A stretch of 54,165 nucleotides of DNA from Candidatus Desulfofervidus auxilii (GTDB lineage: Bacteria; Desulfobacterota; Desulfofervidia; Desulfofervidales; Desulfofervidaceae): NCBI RefSeq assembly GCF_001577525.1, contig NZ_CP013015.1, positions 272,173-326,337 on the forward strand, written 5' to 3'. The notes beneath the pieces were generated by a model that was not told the origin of the DNA, made no database searches, and worked only from the letters and a program-made list of their open reading frames with translations. Numbering within the stretch: the stretch's first letter is position 1; each line of letters opens with the position of its first letter. Position numbers and translations under genes: made by a program. Positions 1-8,605 of the stretch are shown here, piece after piece.

Positions 1-518
1 GCTGCCAAAACAAATTCCCTTTCTTTCAAACTTAAGAATTCAGCCCTGACCAGGCGGGCTACACCCATCCAACTGGTTAAACCGATTACTACCATGATGT
101 TCCAAATATTGGGTTCTAAAAAAGTGACTACTGCTAAAATGAGAAAAAAACTGGGAAAACAAAGCATGATATCTACTAAACGCATAATTATGGTGTCTAC
201 AAAATGGCCATAATAGCCGGCCAATGCCCCTAAAAAAGTCCCAATAAAAGTAGCAATTCCTACTGCTACAAAACCTACTAACAGAGAGATCCTAGCCCCA
301 TAGATTAGGCGGGAAAGGACATCTCTGCCTAATGTGTCTGTGCCTAAAGGATGAGAAAACGAAGGAGGTAAGAGCACGGCCTTCACATTTATGGCTAAGG
401 GGTCATAAGGTGCAACCCAAGGGGCCAACCAAGAAGCTAGAAACAATATCAAAAGAAAAATAGCAGCAGCTACCCCTAGTTTATTATTTAAAAATCGTTC
501 TAAAAAACGGGACCACAT
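1..518 (-). CDS. Peptide/nickel ABC transporter permease, DppC/OppC family (3' end outside the window)
   Basis: The minus strand reads open from an ATG at 516-518 to the window edge, giving about 172 residues beginning MWSRFLERFLNNKLG. One N-terminal membrane helix is followed by the segment HPLGTDTLGRDVLSRLIYGAR, the hallmark of DppC/OppC/GsiD permeases, and then the first helices of the permease core. It is the inner-membrane partner of the DppB-type permease just upstream: its ATG directly follows the stop codon of that gene, with no gap. Substrate (di/oligopeptide or nickel) cannot be told from a permease. The C-terminal part, including the ATPase-contact loop, lies beyond position 1, and any ATPase genes would lie there too. 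Confidence 0.93.
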   Translation of the reverse strand, partial: MWSRFLERFLNNKLGVAAAIFLLILFLASWLAPWVAPYDPLAINVKAVLLPPSFSHPLGTDTLGRDVLSRLIYGARISLLVGFVAVGIATFIGTFLGALAGYYGHFVDTIIMRLVDIMLCFPSFFLILAVVTFLEPNIWNIMVVIGLTSWMGVARLVRAEFLSLKEREFVLA

Positions 519-1493
519 CTATCCTACCCTAATCCTGGGGTCTACTAAGGCATAGCTAATATCCGCTAAAAGATTTCCTAATAGGGTTAAGACTGCTCCA
601 ATAACCAAACAACCCATAATAGTAGGATAATCTCTAGACATTACACTGAGATAAAACAATTGTCCCATTCCAGGAATGGCAAATATAGATTCAAAGATCA
701 CACTTCCCCCAATGAGGCCTGGCACAGAAAGCCCCAAGATAGTTACTACTGGCAATAAGGCATTTTTAAGGGCATGTTTATAGATCACCACTCTTTCTGG
801 TAACCCTTTGGCCCTGGCTGTTAGTACATAGTCCTGTCTGATCACCTCTAACATACTGGAACGAACAAATCGAGATAGACCGGCCAGACCACCAAAGGCA
901 GAAACAAACACAGGTAAAATCAGATGCTTAGCAATATCTCCAGATTTTTCTAGGATACTCATACTTTCATAATTCAGAGATTTAAGTCCCGAAAGGGGAA
1001 GCCACCCCAGTTTAATACCAAAGAGCATCATAAGTAATAAGGCCAGCCAAAATCCAGGGGTAGCATATCCAATGAATACAAAGATGGTGGTAATTTTATC
1101 AAAAAAACGGTTGTGTCTAACAGCAGCCATTACTCCTAAAGGAATGGCTATAATAAAGATAAAAAACATGGCCAAAACATTTATACCTACAGTAATAGGC
1201 AATCTTTCTTTTATTTTATCCCATACTGGACGAGCATCCGGCGCAAAACTCCGGCCAAAATCCAAGTGAGCCAACTTCTTCAACCACATCCAATATTGGA
1301 TATAAAGGGGTTTATCTAAACTATATAATTTTATTAACCTTTGGCGAAATTCAGGAGAGACCTTAGGATTGAATTGAGTATAAATATCCGTAGGACTCCC
1401 GGGGGTAAGGTGGATTACCGCAAATGAAATAAGGGTAATCCCCAAAAGTAAGGGAATCATAAAAAACAATCGTCTTAGAAAATAGGCCAACAT
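519..1493 (-). CDS. Peptide/nickel ABC transporter permease, DppB/OppB family
   Basis: A 324-residue inner-membrane permease. The N-terminus ([20 protein letters not shown]) and the segment [11 protein letters not shown] are typical of DppB, and the C-terminal half holds the binding-protein-dependent transport domain with the ATPase-contact loop near [20 protein letters not shown] and five to six predicted membrane helices. Length matches the family. It forms a pair with the DppC-type gene immediately downstream. Its start overlaps the end of the preceding selenoprotein gene by 19 bp, so the two are probably co-transcribed and translationally coupled. A family-5 substrate-binding protein lies at 13282-14904, too far away to be in the same operon but a possible partner. 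Confidence 0.95.
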   Translation of the reverse strand: MLAYFLRRLFFMIPLLLGITLISFAVIHLTPGSPTDIYTQFNPKVSPEFRQRLIKLYSLDKPLYIQYWMWLKKLAHLDFGRSFAPDARPVWDKIKERLPITVGINVLAMFFIFIIAIPLGVMAAVRHNRFFDKITTIFVFIGYATPGFWLALLLMMLFGIKLGWLPLSGLKSLNYESMSILEKSGDIAKHLILPVFVSAFGGLAGLSRFVRSSMLEVIRQDYVLTARAKGLPERVVIYKHALKNALLPVVTILGLSVPGLIGGSVIFESIFAIPGMGQLFYLSVMSRDYPTIMGCLVIGAVLTLLGNLLADISYALVDPRIRVG

Positions 1494-2179
1494 TTTTTAA
1501 TATTTTTACACCAAAAATTTCCTACTTTTTTTCTAAAAATAAAGGCTGTAGACCTAGATTTAAGCATAGCTCGGAGATTTTTCAAGGGAACAAATATTCC
1601 ACTTTCTCCTCCCTGATGCAGTCCAATCTCTATGATTCTCACTATAAGTACACCACAAATGTCCCCAGTATAGGCCAACCCTCCTTCATACACCCTTGCT
1701 GCCTGTTGAAGCCAAGAAGGTAAAATAGGAGGTATAACGCAGGGTGAAGGGGGTGGTGTTTCCCACAGGGGTGGTCTTTGTCGTAACCTATTCACCCAGG
1801 TAGCGGTTTTATCTACTATTTCTAAACAAATCCGCTTTCTTTTTATAAATTTCTTCATAGCATAAGGATGCCAATCAAAAACACCTACTAATTCCCGACA
1901 AAGAGAACTCCCAAAGTAACTCTCAAATTGTCTCTTTAACACCCTTACTGCCAACAAACTCGCAGGATATGGCAACAAGATGCCCAGAGCAAGAGCAGCC
2001 CCTAATAGTGTCCCACAGGTTAAACGCAAACCGCCCAAACCTGCCCCAAAACCACTACAGGCCTTAAGGGAAAGACGCATTTTTTCTTTAGGTAGACTCA
2101 CACTGGCCCTAAATACCGCCTGGCTTCAGGTAAAACCCAGGCGTAAATAGTGTCTGGCAGCCTGCCCAGCTAAATCCAT
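1475..2179 (-). CDS. C_GCAxxG_C_C family redox protein; predicted selenoprotein with in-frame TGA at codon 18
   Basis: Read from the ATG at 2177-2179 through a TGA at 2126-2128, the frame gives 234 residues starting [23 protein letters not shown]. In the C_GCAxxG_C_C family (PF09719) this place holds the conserved first Cys in the form NCSQAV, so Sec fits exactly. After it come [23 protein letters not shown] and LCRELVG, all family motifs with their Cys residues kept. The ATG has a good ribosome site (GAAGGAAG, about 5 nt upstream) and lies within the 3' end of the arnT-like gene. The alternative start is a GTG at 2099-2101, after the TGA, which would delete the first conserved helix. The last 110 or so residues are an unusual Pro-rich extension I do not recognise. 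The true function of the family is unknown; a thiol/selenol redox role is inferred. Confidence 0.82.
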
Positions 2180-3803
2180 TTACTTCCTTCATAGCTAAAG
2201 GTTTATTAGTGATAACAACATACTTCCGCCTTTGTCCTACCACAAAATACTTTTTACCTATAAATTCACACAAGTGTTTTTTAGAAATAAGGCAAAAGAT
2301 ACGCCTGTTTTCTTCCCACCATTGCCAAAAAGTTTGATGGTCAATGAGCAATTTTTTATAATTCTCATTGTCTTCAAACTGGGTCTCTCGAGGTATATCT
2401 ACCAAAACAGTGGGTCTTTTGACATAAAAAGGCAAACTGCGTAAGTAGATCTTGTATTGCACTATTATATCTGCTGGCTTTGCCAAACAATAAATAACTT
2501 TTCCCAGACTTTTATAGGTATTGATAGGTAATTTGTCTCCATACCATAAAAGTGGATGAAAGAAGGCATTACTTAAAGCTAAAACAGCAATAAAATGTAG
2601 TGAATGATGCTTAAGATATTTAGCTATAAGAAACAAAATAGTAATTCCTCCTAAGACAAACACCTCTCCCCACCAAAGAGATTTTAATTGCTGCCATTCA
2701 ATTACATTACCCGTGCCTCTATATAAAGAAAGGGCCATTACCAATGCCCCTAAAGTAAGGATAAAACAGATTATAATCATGAAAATTAATATTATTTTTG
2801 AAGAATTTGATGGATTAGAAAAAACCTCACTCCACCATTTACCTCCTAAAATGGCCAAAGGAGGTAGGCAGGGAAGGATATAAAAAGGCAATTTTGTCTT
2901 CATAAGACTAAAAAGGATAAAAGGGACTATCGCCCATAACAAAAAGAAAAATTTTTCTTTATTTAAATTATAAATAGCCTGAATAAAACTGGGTAAAAGA
3001 TAAAATGTCCAAGGAAAGGTAAGAGCAGGCAAAAGTGGAAAATAATAATACCACGGATGAGGATGACCCATACCTTCAGACCCAATTCTTGAGAAAAATT
3101 GGGCCTTAACAAAATAGGTAATAAGCCCTTTATGATGCACACATACCCATCCATACCAAGGCAGGGCAATGAGACAAAACAATATTATCCCTTTACCTAT
3201 TTGGGCATTTCTTAAACGCTGAAGCTGTCTGGTTAAAGCAAGATACAATAGACAAGTGACTCCCACTAAAATCGGCCCAACAGGGCCTTTTACCAAGGCA
3301 CTAACCCCTAAGACAGCCCAACCCCAGAGTAATGAATGCCCAAATCTTTCCCAGCGTAAAAAGCAATACATAGCTAAGGTGATAAAAAATAAAAGATAAA
3401 GGTCTGTTGAAACCACATGAGTTACAGCAAAAAAGCCTAACATACTTATTAAAATTAAACTGCTAAAAGTGCCTACTTTTTCGTCAAAACAAATACGGGC
3501 GAGCAGAAAAACTATTATAATAGTAAACAAGCCAAACACTCCCAGAAAAAACCTAGCCCCCCATTCATTCTCTCCCAGTATTTTATAGCCCAAGGCAGTA
3601 ACCCAATAAGTAAAAGGTGGTTTATGAAAGTGTTTGATAAAATTGAGGTGAGGGATGAAAAAATCATGGGTCTTTACCATTTCCCATGCAATCTCTGCAT
3701 AACGGGCATCAGTAGTTTCTAATAACCCATAGCTACCCAGGTGAAAGAACAAAAAATAACAGGCAATAGTGAATAAAAGTAATCCATAACAAAACTTTTT
3801 CAT
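2109..3803 (-). CDS. ArnT/PMT-family membrane glycosyltransferase
   Basis: A 564-residue polytopic inner-membrane protein of the dolichyl-phosphate-mannose-protein mannosyltransferase/ArnT superfamily (GT83-like). The N-terminus has one helix, then the periplasmic loop with ETTDARYAEIAWEM and HKPPFTYW, where the Asp and the Lys-Pro-Pro region are the catalytic and lipid-binding signatures of ArnT. About ten more hydrophobic segments follow, then a soluble C-terminal domain. The expected job is moving a sugar from an undecaprenyl-phosphate carrier to lipid A or another surface acceptor. Its ATG overlaps the stop of the LAB_N gene (ATGA), and the GT2 gene that could make the lipid-linked sugar is transcribed divergently. 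The sugar is not known; the name arnT would be an over-call. Confidence 0.88.
   Translation of the reverse strand: MKKFCYGLLLFTIACYFLFFHLGSYGLLETTDARYAEIAWEMVKTHDFFIPHLNFIKHFHKPPFTYWVTALGYKILGENEWGARFFLGVFGLFTIIIVFLLARICFDEKVGTFSSLILISMLGFFAVTHVVSTDLYLLFFITLAMYCFLRWERFGHSLLWGWAVLGVSALVKGPVGPILVGVTCLLYLALTRQLQRLRNAQIGKGIILFCLIALPWYGWVCVHHKGLITYFVKAQFFSRIGSEGMGHPHPWYYYFPLLPALTFPWTFYLLPSFIQAIYNLNKEKFFFLLWAIVPFILFSLMKTKLPFYILPCLPPLAILGGKWWSEVFSNPSNSSKIILIFMIIICFILTLGALVMALSLYRGTGNVIEWQQLKSLWWGEVFVLGGITILFLIAKYLKHHSLHFIAVLALSNAFFHPLLWYGDKLPINTYKSLGKVIYCLAKPADIIVQYKIYLRSLPFYVKRPTVLVDIPRETQFEDNENYKKLLIDHQTFWQWWEENRRIFCLISKKHLCEFIGKKYFVVGQRRKYVVITNKPLAMKEVNGFSWAGCQTLFTPGFYLKPGGI
2126..2128 (-). other. 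Predicted selenocysteine codon (TGA) in the C_GCAxxG_C_C gene
   Basis: TGA replaces the Cys codon of the family motif CSQAV. Coding similarity continues on both sides in the same frame, which argues against a normal stop. I see no convincing hairpin directly downstream; three base pairs GGC/GCC with a ten-base loop are the best I find by eye, so the SECIS element is unproven. Confidence 0.75.
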
Positions 3804-4093
3804 GAAGTTTCACCTTTAAAGAGCATTAGGTTGCGAATATAAATAACACAATTAAGGGATTGACCTAGCATAAATACGGGGTCTTTTAAGTGCAAGGCAT
3901 AAACAAATAATAGACTGCTACCTATAAGAGAAAGATACCAAAAGACCTTGGGAACAGTACTGCGTTTTTTTCTCTCTGAAACAATCCATTGAACAATAAA
4001 TCTAGAGGCAAAAACCGCCTGGGCAAAAAAGCCCAGAATTAGCCAGCCAGTAAGAGAGACTTGGAAATTCCCTAAAGAAATATTCCAATTCAT
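3800..4093 (-). CDS. Lipid A biosynthesis N-terminal (LAB_N) domain protein
   Basis: A 97-residue membrane protein with three hydrophobic segments and the motifs ASRFIVQWIVSERKK, VPKVFWYLSLIGSSLLF and LGQSLNCVIYIRNL, which identify the LAB_N domain (PF07578) found free-standing in many Gram-negatives or at the N-terminus of some LpxB proteins. Its biochemical role is not established. It sits first in the minus-strand run that leads into the ArnT-like glycosyltransferase, with a 4-bp ATGA overlap, and opposite a GT2 glycosyltransferase. That three-gene set is common in lipid-A/undecaprenyl-sugar loci and may include a flippase-like step. The start ATG at 4091-4093 matches the normal length. 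Confidence 0.9.
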   Translation of the reverse strand: MNWNISLGNFQVSLTGWLILGFFAQAVFASRFIVQWIVSERKKRSTVPKVFWYLSLIGSSLLFVYALHLKDPVFMLGQSLNCVIYIRNLMLFKGETS

Positions 4094-4191
4094 GCAATGC
4101 TCCTTAAAAATTTAGTTTTAGCCAGACTTTGCAATATAAAGAAAATAAACTACATTGACAAGGTTTATTTGAGCTGATAGAAAACAAAATA

Positions 4192-5124
4192 ATGGAGATT
4201 TCTATTGTTATTCCTGTATATAATGAAGAACAGGCCTTACCAAAACTCTATAATTCATTAAAAAAGGTATTGGAATCCCTTCAAAAAAAATACGAAATAA
4301 TTTTGGTAGATGATGGTAGTACAGATAGAACATGGGAAGTGCTTTCCGTCCTACGAGCAAAAGATGATTCTTTAAAAATTATCCGATTTACTCGAAATTT
4401 TGGTCAGACGGCGGCCATAGCGGCTGGTTTTTACCATGCCCAGGGAGAAGTTATTATTGCTATGGATGCAGACTTACAAAATGACCCTGTGGATATTCCT
4501 TATTTTTTAAGTAAAATAGAGGAAGGTTATGATTTGGTCAGTGGCTGGCGCAAGAACCGTAAAGATAGTTTAAAACGCAAATTTCCTTCCTGGATAGCTA
4601 ATTGGTTGATTGGCAAAATTACAGGAGTAAAAATCCATGATTATGGTTGTTCTTTAAAGGCCTATCGTTCTTGGGTGGCAAAAAATCTCCATCTTTATGG
4701 GGAGATGCACCGTTTTATTCCTGCCCTGGCTGCCTGGTCAGGAGCCAAAATTACAGAAATTCCTGTAAGACATCACCCTAGACAATTTGGTAAGACAAAG
4801 TATGGACTTTCTCGCACCTTTAAGGTTATTCTGGACTTGATTACCGTCAAATTTTTGCTTTCTTATGCTACTAAGCCACTTCATTTTTTTGGACTACCAG
4901 GCTTGTGCTCTTTGGTAACAGGTCTGGCTATTTGCCTTTATCTCAGCTTTTTAAAAATATTCTTTCATGCCCAATTGGCACAAAGGCCTTTATTACTGCT
5001 GGGGGTTTTACTTCTTTTTATTGGTGTCCAATTTATCAGTCTGGGATTACTAGCAGAAATGAATATGCGGATTTATCATGAAACACAAAAAAAACCTATC
5101 TATGTAATTCGGGAAATACGATAA
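4192..5124 (+). CDS. GT2 family glycosyltransferase (DPM1/ArnC-like, undecaprenyl-phosphate sugar transferase)
   Basis: A 310-residue enzyme: residues 1-225 are a GT-A fold with SIVIPVYNEEQALPKL at the start, VDDGSTDRT for nucleotide binding and AMDADLQNDP as the DXD site; residues 235-300 carry two membrane helices. This layout is that of DPM1/ArnC/GtrB-type enzymes that move a sugar from a nucleotide donor to undecaprenyl phosphate on the cytoplasmic face of the inner membrane. It is divergent from the LAB_N and ArnT-like genes, with about 98 bp between the starts that must hold both promoters, and it probably supplies the lipid-linked sugar for the ArnT-like enzyme. Donor specificity (L-Ara4FN, mannose, glucose) is not decidable here. 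Confidence 0.92.
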   Translation: MEISIVIPVYNEEQALPKLYNSLKKVLESLQKKYEIILVDDGSTDRTWEVLSVLRAKDDSLKIIRFTRNFGQTAAIAAGFYHAQGEVIIAMDADLQNDPVDIPYFLSKIEEGYDLVSGWRKNRKDSLKRKFPSWIANWLIGKITGVKIHDYGCSLKAYRSWVAKNLHLYGEMHRFIPALAAWSGAKITEIPVRHHPRQFGKTKYGLSRTFKVILDLITVKFLLSYATKPLHFFGLPGLCSLVTGLAICLYLSFLKIFFHAQLAQRPLLLLGVLLLFIGVQFISLGLLAEMNMRIYHETQKKPIYVIREIR

Positions 5125-5149
5125 TGAAAAAACTCAAAGATACCCTGAA

Positions 5150-5380
5150 TAATAAAGTTTATCACTGAGAAAATAGATATGGTAGGCATGAAGGTGGTTA
5201 TGAGGCAACGGCCCTTGCGCATTCCATTTATGAAGAGTTAAAGAGGCCATTAAGGATGCCATAAAATATCATTTCGGTGAGAAAAACGTGCTAAATGCTT
5301 CACGTAAGCCTTAAAATAAGGTGCCGAAAACTTTTGACATCTTGCTTAAAAAGATTGAGGATGTTATTGTGGCTTTTTAA
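5150..5380 (+). pseudogene. Decayed HicB/DUF1902-like antitoxin remnant
   Basis: The 267-bp gap between the GT2 gene and nnrD holds coding debris in two frames. One frame reads HEGGYEATALAHSIYEEL, the other continues with KEAIKDAIKYHFGEKNV, and after an in-frame TAA at 5312-5314 goes on to FDILLKKIEDVIVAF and a stop at 5378-5380. The pattern GGY-ATALAHSI followed by an acidic/basic helix and CHF-like YHF resembles HicB or DUF1902 antitoxins, with one frameshift and a probable short deletion at about 5235. No HicA partner is visible. Assignment is by eye and weak. Confidence 0.35.
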
Positions 5381-5391
5381 AGGGGTCAACC

Positions 5392-6957
5392 ATGAAGGTG
5401 GTTACTGCCCAAGAAATGAAGGCCATTGACCAATTTACCATTAAAGAAGTTGGAATTCCTGGGATAGTGCTTATGGAAAATGCTGGACGGGGGGTATTTA
5501 CTTATATCAAATCCTATTTTTCAGACCATATCAAAAGGGGTGCTATTGGGGTGCTTTGTGGGAAGGGAAATAATGGAGGCGATGGCTTAGTGGTTGCTCG
5601 CTATTTGTATGAAGAAGGTTACCTAGTCAATGTTTTTTTGTTTGGCCAGAAAGAACAATTAAGAGGTGAGGCCTTAGCCAATTTAAGAATTGCAGAGCGT
5701 CTGAATCTCCCCATAATTGAATGTTTGGATGAATCACATTGGTCAAAGGCAAGAGAATATCTTATTGCCTGCAGTCTAATCATAGATGCCATGTTAGGGA
5801 CAGGTTTAAAGAGTGAAGTAAGAGGTTTAATGCGCGATGCAATTGATTTTTTAAATAATATCTTTCCTGGTTTTGTTGTGGCAGTAGATATACCTACAGG
5901 ACTGAGTAGTGATACAGGCTATCCTTTGGGTGAAGCTGTAAAGGCAGATTTAACGGTAACTTTTGGCTTACCCAAGATAGGTCAAATAGTATATCCAGGA
6001 GTAGATTATGTGGGTATTTTAGAAATCGTAGATATTGGTATTCCCCATCAGATTCTTAGTAATTTTTCCTTAAATCACCATCTAGTCACGGATGAAGAGG
6101 TAAAGCATATTTTACGCCCGCGCCAAAAGGCCATACACAAAGGGCAGGCAGGACATGTATTGGTGTTAGCAGGCTCCTCAGGAAAAACAGGGGCAGCCAC
6201 TCTTACCTGTCTTGGTGCCTTAAGGATTGGGGCAGGTTTAGTGACTTTAGGCATTCCCAAAAGCCTGAACCCTATTTTGGAAGTCAAGCTTACTGAAGCA
6301 ATGACTTTACCATTACCTGAAACAAAAGATGCTACTCTCTCCCAGAAAGCTTGGGAAGTAATTGGAAGTTCGGGCTTAAGATATAATGTTATTTGTTTAG
6401 GACCAGGCATAAGCACTCATCCGGCAGTGGAGACTTTAGTAAGAAAGATAATTACCGAAGCTCAAACACCTTTGGTTATAGATGCAGATGGTCTCAATGT
6501 CTTAGCTAATGATTTGGAAATTTTAAGACAAAAAAAGGCAGAAATAGTACTTACTCCTCATCCAGGCGAGATGTCCAGATTGGTTAAAGTACCCACAGAA
6601 ACAGTGTTGAAATCCAAACTTGAATTAACTAGAGAAATTGCTGAGCGATATCAAATAACAGTAGTGTTAAAAATGGCTCATACCTTAATTGCCACTCCTC
6701 AGGGTGAGATTTTTATAAATTCTACAGGTAATCCGGCCATGGCTAGCGGAGGAATGGGGGATGTTCTTACTGGTGTCATTGGGGGATTTATAGCCCAAGG
6801 ATATTCACCCAAAGAAGCATCTATTTTGGGCGTGTTTTTGCATGGTTTAGCTGCTGACTTTTGGTTAAAAGGTCATAGCCAGGCGGGCCTGTTGGCCTCA
6901 GAAGTAGCTGATTATCTTCCCTTAGCCCGACGTGAAATAGAAAAGAAAGAAAAATAA
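5392..6957 (+). CDS. nnrD: Bifunctional NAD(P)H-hydrate repair enzyme (epimerase + ADP-dependent dehydratase)
   Basis: A 521-residue two-domain protein. Residues 1-220 are the YjeF_N/NnrE epimerase domain, with MKVVTAQEMKAIDQFTI at the start and VLCGKGNNGGDGLVVAR for nucleotide binding. Residues 225-515 are the ribokinase-like NnrD dehydratase domain with LTPHPGEMSRL, LKMAHTLI and the catalytic segment GNPAMASGGMGDVLTG. Together they repair hydrated NADH and NADPH in the cytoplasm: the epimerase interconverts R and S forms and the dehydratase restores the cofactor with ADP. Such damage is faster at high temperature. The start has a GGGG ribosome site 8 nt upstream. The gene is apparently monocistronic, and the length is normal for the fused form. 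Confidence 0.96.
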   Translation: MKVVTAQEMKAIDQFTIKEVGIPGIVLMENAGRGVFTYIKSYFSDHIKRGAIGVLCGKGNNGGDGLVVARYLYEEGYLVNVFLFGQKEQLRGEALANLRIAERLNLPIIECLDESHWSKAREYLIACSLIIDAMLGTGLKSEVRGLMRDAIDFLNNIFPGFVVAVDIPTGLSSDTGYPLGEAVKADLTVTFGLPKIGQIVYPGVDYVGILEIVDIGIPHQILSNFSLNHHLVTDEEVKHILRPRQKAIHKGQAGHVLVLAGSSGKTGAATLTCLGALRIGAGLVTLGIPKSLNPILEVKLTEAMTLPLPETKDATLSQKAWEVIGSSGLRYNVICLGPGISTHPAVETLVRKIITEAQTPLVIDADGLNVLANDLEILRQKKAEIVLTPHPGEMSRLVKVPTETVLKSKLELTREIAERYQITVVLKMAHTLIATPQGEIFINSTGNPAMASGGMGDVLTGVIGGFIAQGYSPKEASILGVFLHGLAADFWLKGHSQAGLLASEVADYLPLARREIEKKEK

Positions 6958-7160
6958 TAAATTTCTCCATGCACCTTTTGTCCACGTGAGGTAGAGGTCA
7001 TTTCCCCTTTCTCTTATTTTCTTTATAACTTTGATATAGATAACAAGTTTGGTAATAACAAGAGGCAAAATATTGCGCACAGTGCATGCTCGTTATCTCA
7101 CAAATGCCGTATCGCCAAAATGGGCAATATTTGTGTTTCTTTTTCATGCCCGTCTTCTGG

Positions 7161-7547
7161 TTACTGGAGTGTTTCACTTACTGACGGAGACTGGATTATT
7201 TCCTCTTCTACCTTCATTTGCCTTTCAGATTCTGTAAGAGGGATGTTTGCTAAAAAAAACTCAATGTCTTCAATACTCAATCCAATGGCAAATTCTATAT
7301 CTAAGCCTGATTCACTTAACACAGGACTATCAAAATACATAGTCCAATTTTTTTCTCCTGTGTCCAAGTAAGCCTGCTTAAGCGTCTCCAGTTTTTTCAC
7401 AAAGATAATCTTCTCCATTCTTCCATGTAAATAAAACGAATACCGTCCTGTGGCCTTTGTAATAGCATAATCTTCTTCTCCGTTATCTGTTCTTACCCGA
7501 ATCCTCCAGTAGTTATTTTCCGCCAATAATTTACTCTGTATTCGCAT
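7161..7547 (-). CDS. Hypothetical protein, 128 residues
   Basis: I do not recognise this protein. It starts MRIQSKLLAENNYWRIRV, seems soluble and mixed alpha/beta, has one Trp-rich stretch (GEKNWTMYFDSPVL), and ends in an acidic, low-complexity tail. No signal peptide or membrane segment is visible. A strong ribosome site (GGAGG, 8 nt before the ATG) and a normal codon pattern support a real gene. It stands alone between nnrD (opposite strand) and the ankyrin gene. The 203 bp between its stop and nnrD (6958-7160) hold nothing I can name. Confidence 0.7.
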   Translation of the reverse strand: MRIQSKLLAENNYWRIRVRTDNGEEDYAITKATGRYSFYLHGRMEKIIFVKKLETLKQAYLDTGEKNWTMYFDSPVLSESGLDIEFAIGLSIEDIEFFLANIPLTESERQMKVEEEIIQSPSVSETLQ

Positions 7548-7699
7548 TTTTTATACCTCCATTTATTTGTAACGCAAAAATTATGCCAAAATTTATCTTA
7601 AGATAATCTCAATTGATTTAGTTCTATAAGTAGCGGGTTTTTCTGAAAAATTTTAGTTTGAATAAAACAAGGTCAGTTGATAAATATCATTCCACTCGG

Positions 7700-7714
7700 T
7701 GACAAAATTTGTCA
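7700..7714. promoter_or_regulatory. 15-bp palindrome in the leader of the 128-residue hypothetical gene
   Basis: TGACAAA-A-TTTGTCA has two perfect 7-bp arms around a central A. It lies about 155 bp upstream of the start at 7547 and 40 bp downstream of the ankyrin gene, in a non-coding stretch. The size and symmetry suit a dimeric repressor site, but no regulator gene is next to it, so the role is a guess. Confidence 0.35.
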
Positions 7715-7720
7715 TTGAGC

Positions 7721-7746
7721 TATTTTTCTCTAGGGAGAGAAAATAT
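7721..7746. terminator. 11-bp perfect hairpin after the ankyrin gene
   Basis: The arms TATTTTTCTCT and AGAGAAAAATA pair perfectly around an AGGG loop, starting 9 bp past the end of the ankyrin gene. The arms end in A/T runs, but there is no clean U-tract following the stem in the direction of that gene, so it may be an mRNA 3'-end stabiliser rather than a strict intrinsic terminator. Confidence 0.5.
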
Positions 7747-7754
7747 TGAAAATT

Positions 7755-8138
7755 TCAAGTTTTAGTCTTTGCCTGAACTGTCTTAATGAGTTTCACTATT
7801 TCTTCATGTCCATTTTTTATGGCATATTTCAAGGCAGTCATTCCATTTTTATCTTTAATATCTACGTCTGCTCCGTTTTCAAGTAAAAGTTTAACTATGT
7901 TGGTATATCCTAAGGCAGATGCTAGGATTAAGGCCGTCCAGCCCATAAAGTCATCCTGAGCATTAACATCTGCCTCCTTTTCTAGCAAAAGTTTCACAAC
8001 GGAAATTTGTCCCTTTCGAACCGCTAACATCAAGGCAGTCATACCATTTCTATCCCGAAGGTTTACATTTGCCCCTTGCTCAAGGAGTTTTTTTACCTTA
8101 TTTACATCTCCTAAAATCACGGCCTGAATTAAATCCAT
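7755..8138 (-). CDS. Ankyrin-repeat protein
   Basis: A 127-residue protein made almost wholly of ankyrin repeats: about three and a half copies of the 33-residue unit with the signatures NGMTALMLAVRKGQISVVKLLLE, GWTALILASALGYTNIVKLL and NGMTALKYAIKNGHEEIVKL, separated by ADVN/ANVN turns. It is predicted to be a cytoplasmic protein-binding scaffold; the partner is unknown. No signal peptide is visible. I start it at the ATG at 8136-8138 rather than the TTG one codon earlier. It is divergent from the rplU operon, with about 140 bp between them carrying the rplU promoter. Bacterial ankyrin genes are often accessory, but codon use looks native here. Confidence 0.9.
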   Translation of the reverse strand: MDLIQAVILGDVNKVKKLLEQGANVNLRDRNGMTALMLAVRKGQISVVKLLLEKEADVNAQDDFMGWTALILASALGYTNIVKLLLENGADVDIKDKNGMTALKYAIKNGHEEIVKLIKTVQAKTKT

Positions 8139-8227
8139 CAATCTAAATATCTCTTATTTCTTTTTGTCCTAAAATATTGTTCTATTCTCTCTCTGTCAAG
8201 ACCATTTTGGAAACAAAAAAGCATCTC

Positions 8228-8256
8228 TTGACAGAAAGGAGATAATTAATTTAAAT
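8228..8256 (+). promoter_or_regulatory. Probable sigma-70 promoter of the rplU-rpmA-obgE-proB operon
   Basis: A perfect -35 box TTGACA (8228-8233) is followed after 17 bp by TTAAAT (8251-8256) as the -10 box. Transcription would start about 20 bp before the rplU start codon, so the leader is too short to hold a structured L21-type autoregulatory element. Confidence 0.55.
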
Positions 8257-8282
8257 TTAGGTTGAAAAAAAGGGGGAAAGTT

Positions 8283-8594
8283 ATGTATGCCATTATGGAA
8301 ACCGGAGGGAAACAATATAAAGTAGCACCTGGTGATATAATTAGAGTGGAAAAATTGCCTGGGAATAAAGATGATGAAGTTTTATTTGATAAAGTATTAT
8401 TGATTTCGGATAAGGAGAAGATAGAATTAGGACATCCCTTTATCAAAGATGCAAAGGTAAGAGGGAAAATTTTAAATCAAGGCAGGAGTAAGAAAGTAGT
8501 GGTTTTTAAATTTAGACGTCGTAAGAGATATCACAAGAAAAGAGGACACCGTCAGTATTTAACTACAGTAAAGATAGAAAATATTGAGTTATAA
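8283..8594 (+). CDS. rplU: 50S ribosomal protein L21
   Basis: A 103-residue protein beginning [18 protein letters not shown], the canonical L21 opening, and carrying the basic C-terminal loop [16 protein letters not shown] with TTVKIENI at the end. It binds 23S rRNA in the large subunit. I use the ATG at 8283, which has the ribosome site GGGGG about 7 nt upstream, rather than an in-frame TTG at 8262, which would add a non-conserved lead. It is first in the widespread rplU-rpmA-obgE order, with L27 12 bp downstream. Confidence 0.97.
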   Translation: MYAIMETGGKQYKVAPGDIIRVEKLPGNKDDEVLFDKVLLISDKEKIELGHPFIKDAKVRGKILNQGRSKKVVVFKFRRRKRYHKKRGHRQYLTTVKIENIEL

Positions 8595-8605
8595 GGAGGG
8601 AAAAC

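Noticed and set aside
1475-2101. C_GCAxxG_C_C protein starting at GTG 2099-2101
   Set aside because: It would lose the conserved first helix with the SQAV motif, and it has no ribosome site comparable to that of the upstream ATG.
5334-5368. Promoter for nnrD starting with TTGACA at 5334
   Set aside because: No acceptable -10 box at 16-18 bp; the segment also reads as part of the decayed antitoxin-like frame.
7049-7371. Plus-strand frames antisense to the 128-residue hypothetical gene
   Set aside because: The minus-strand gene has a strong ribosome site and protein-like composition; the plus-strand frames do not.
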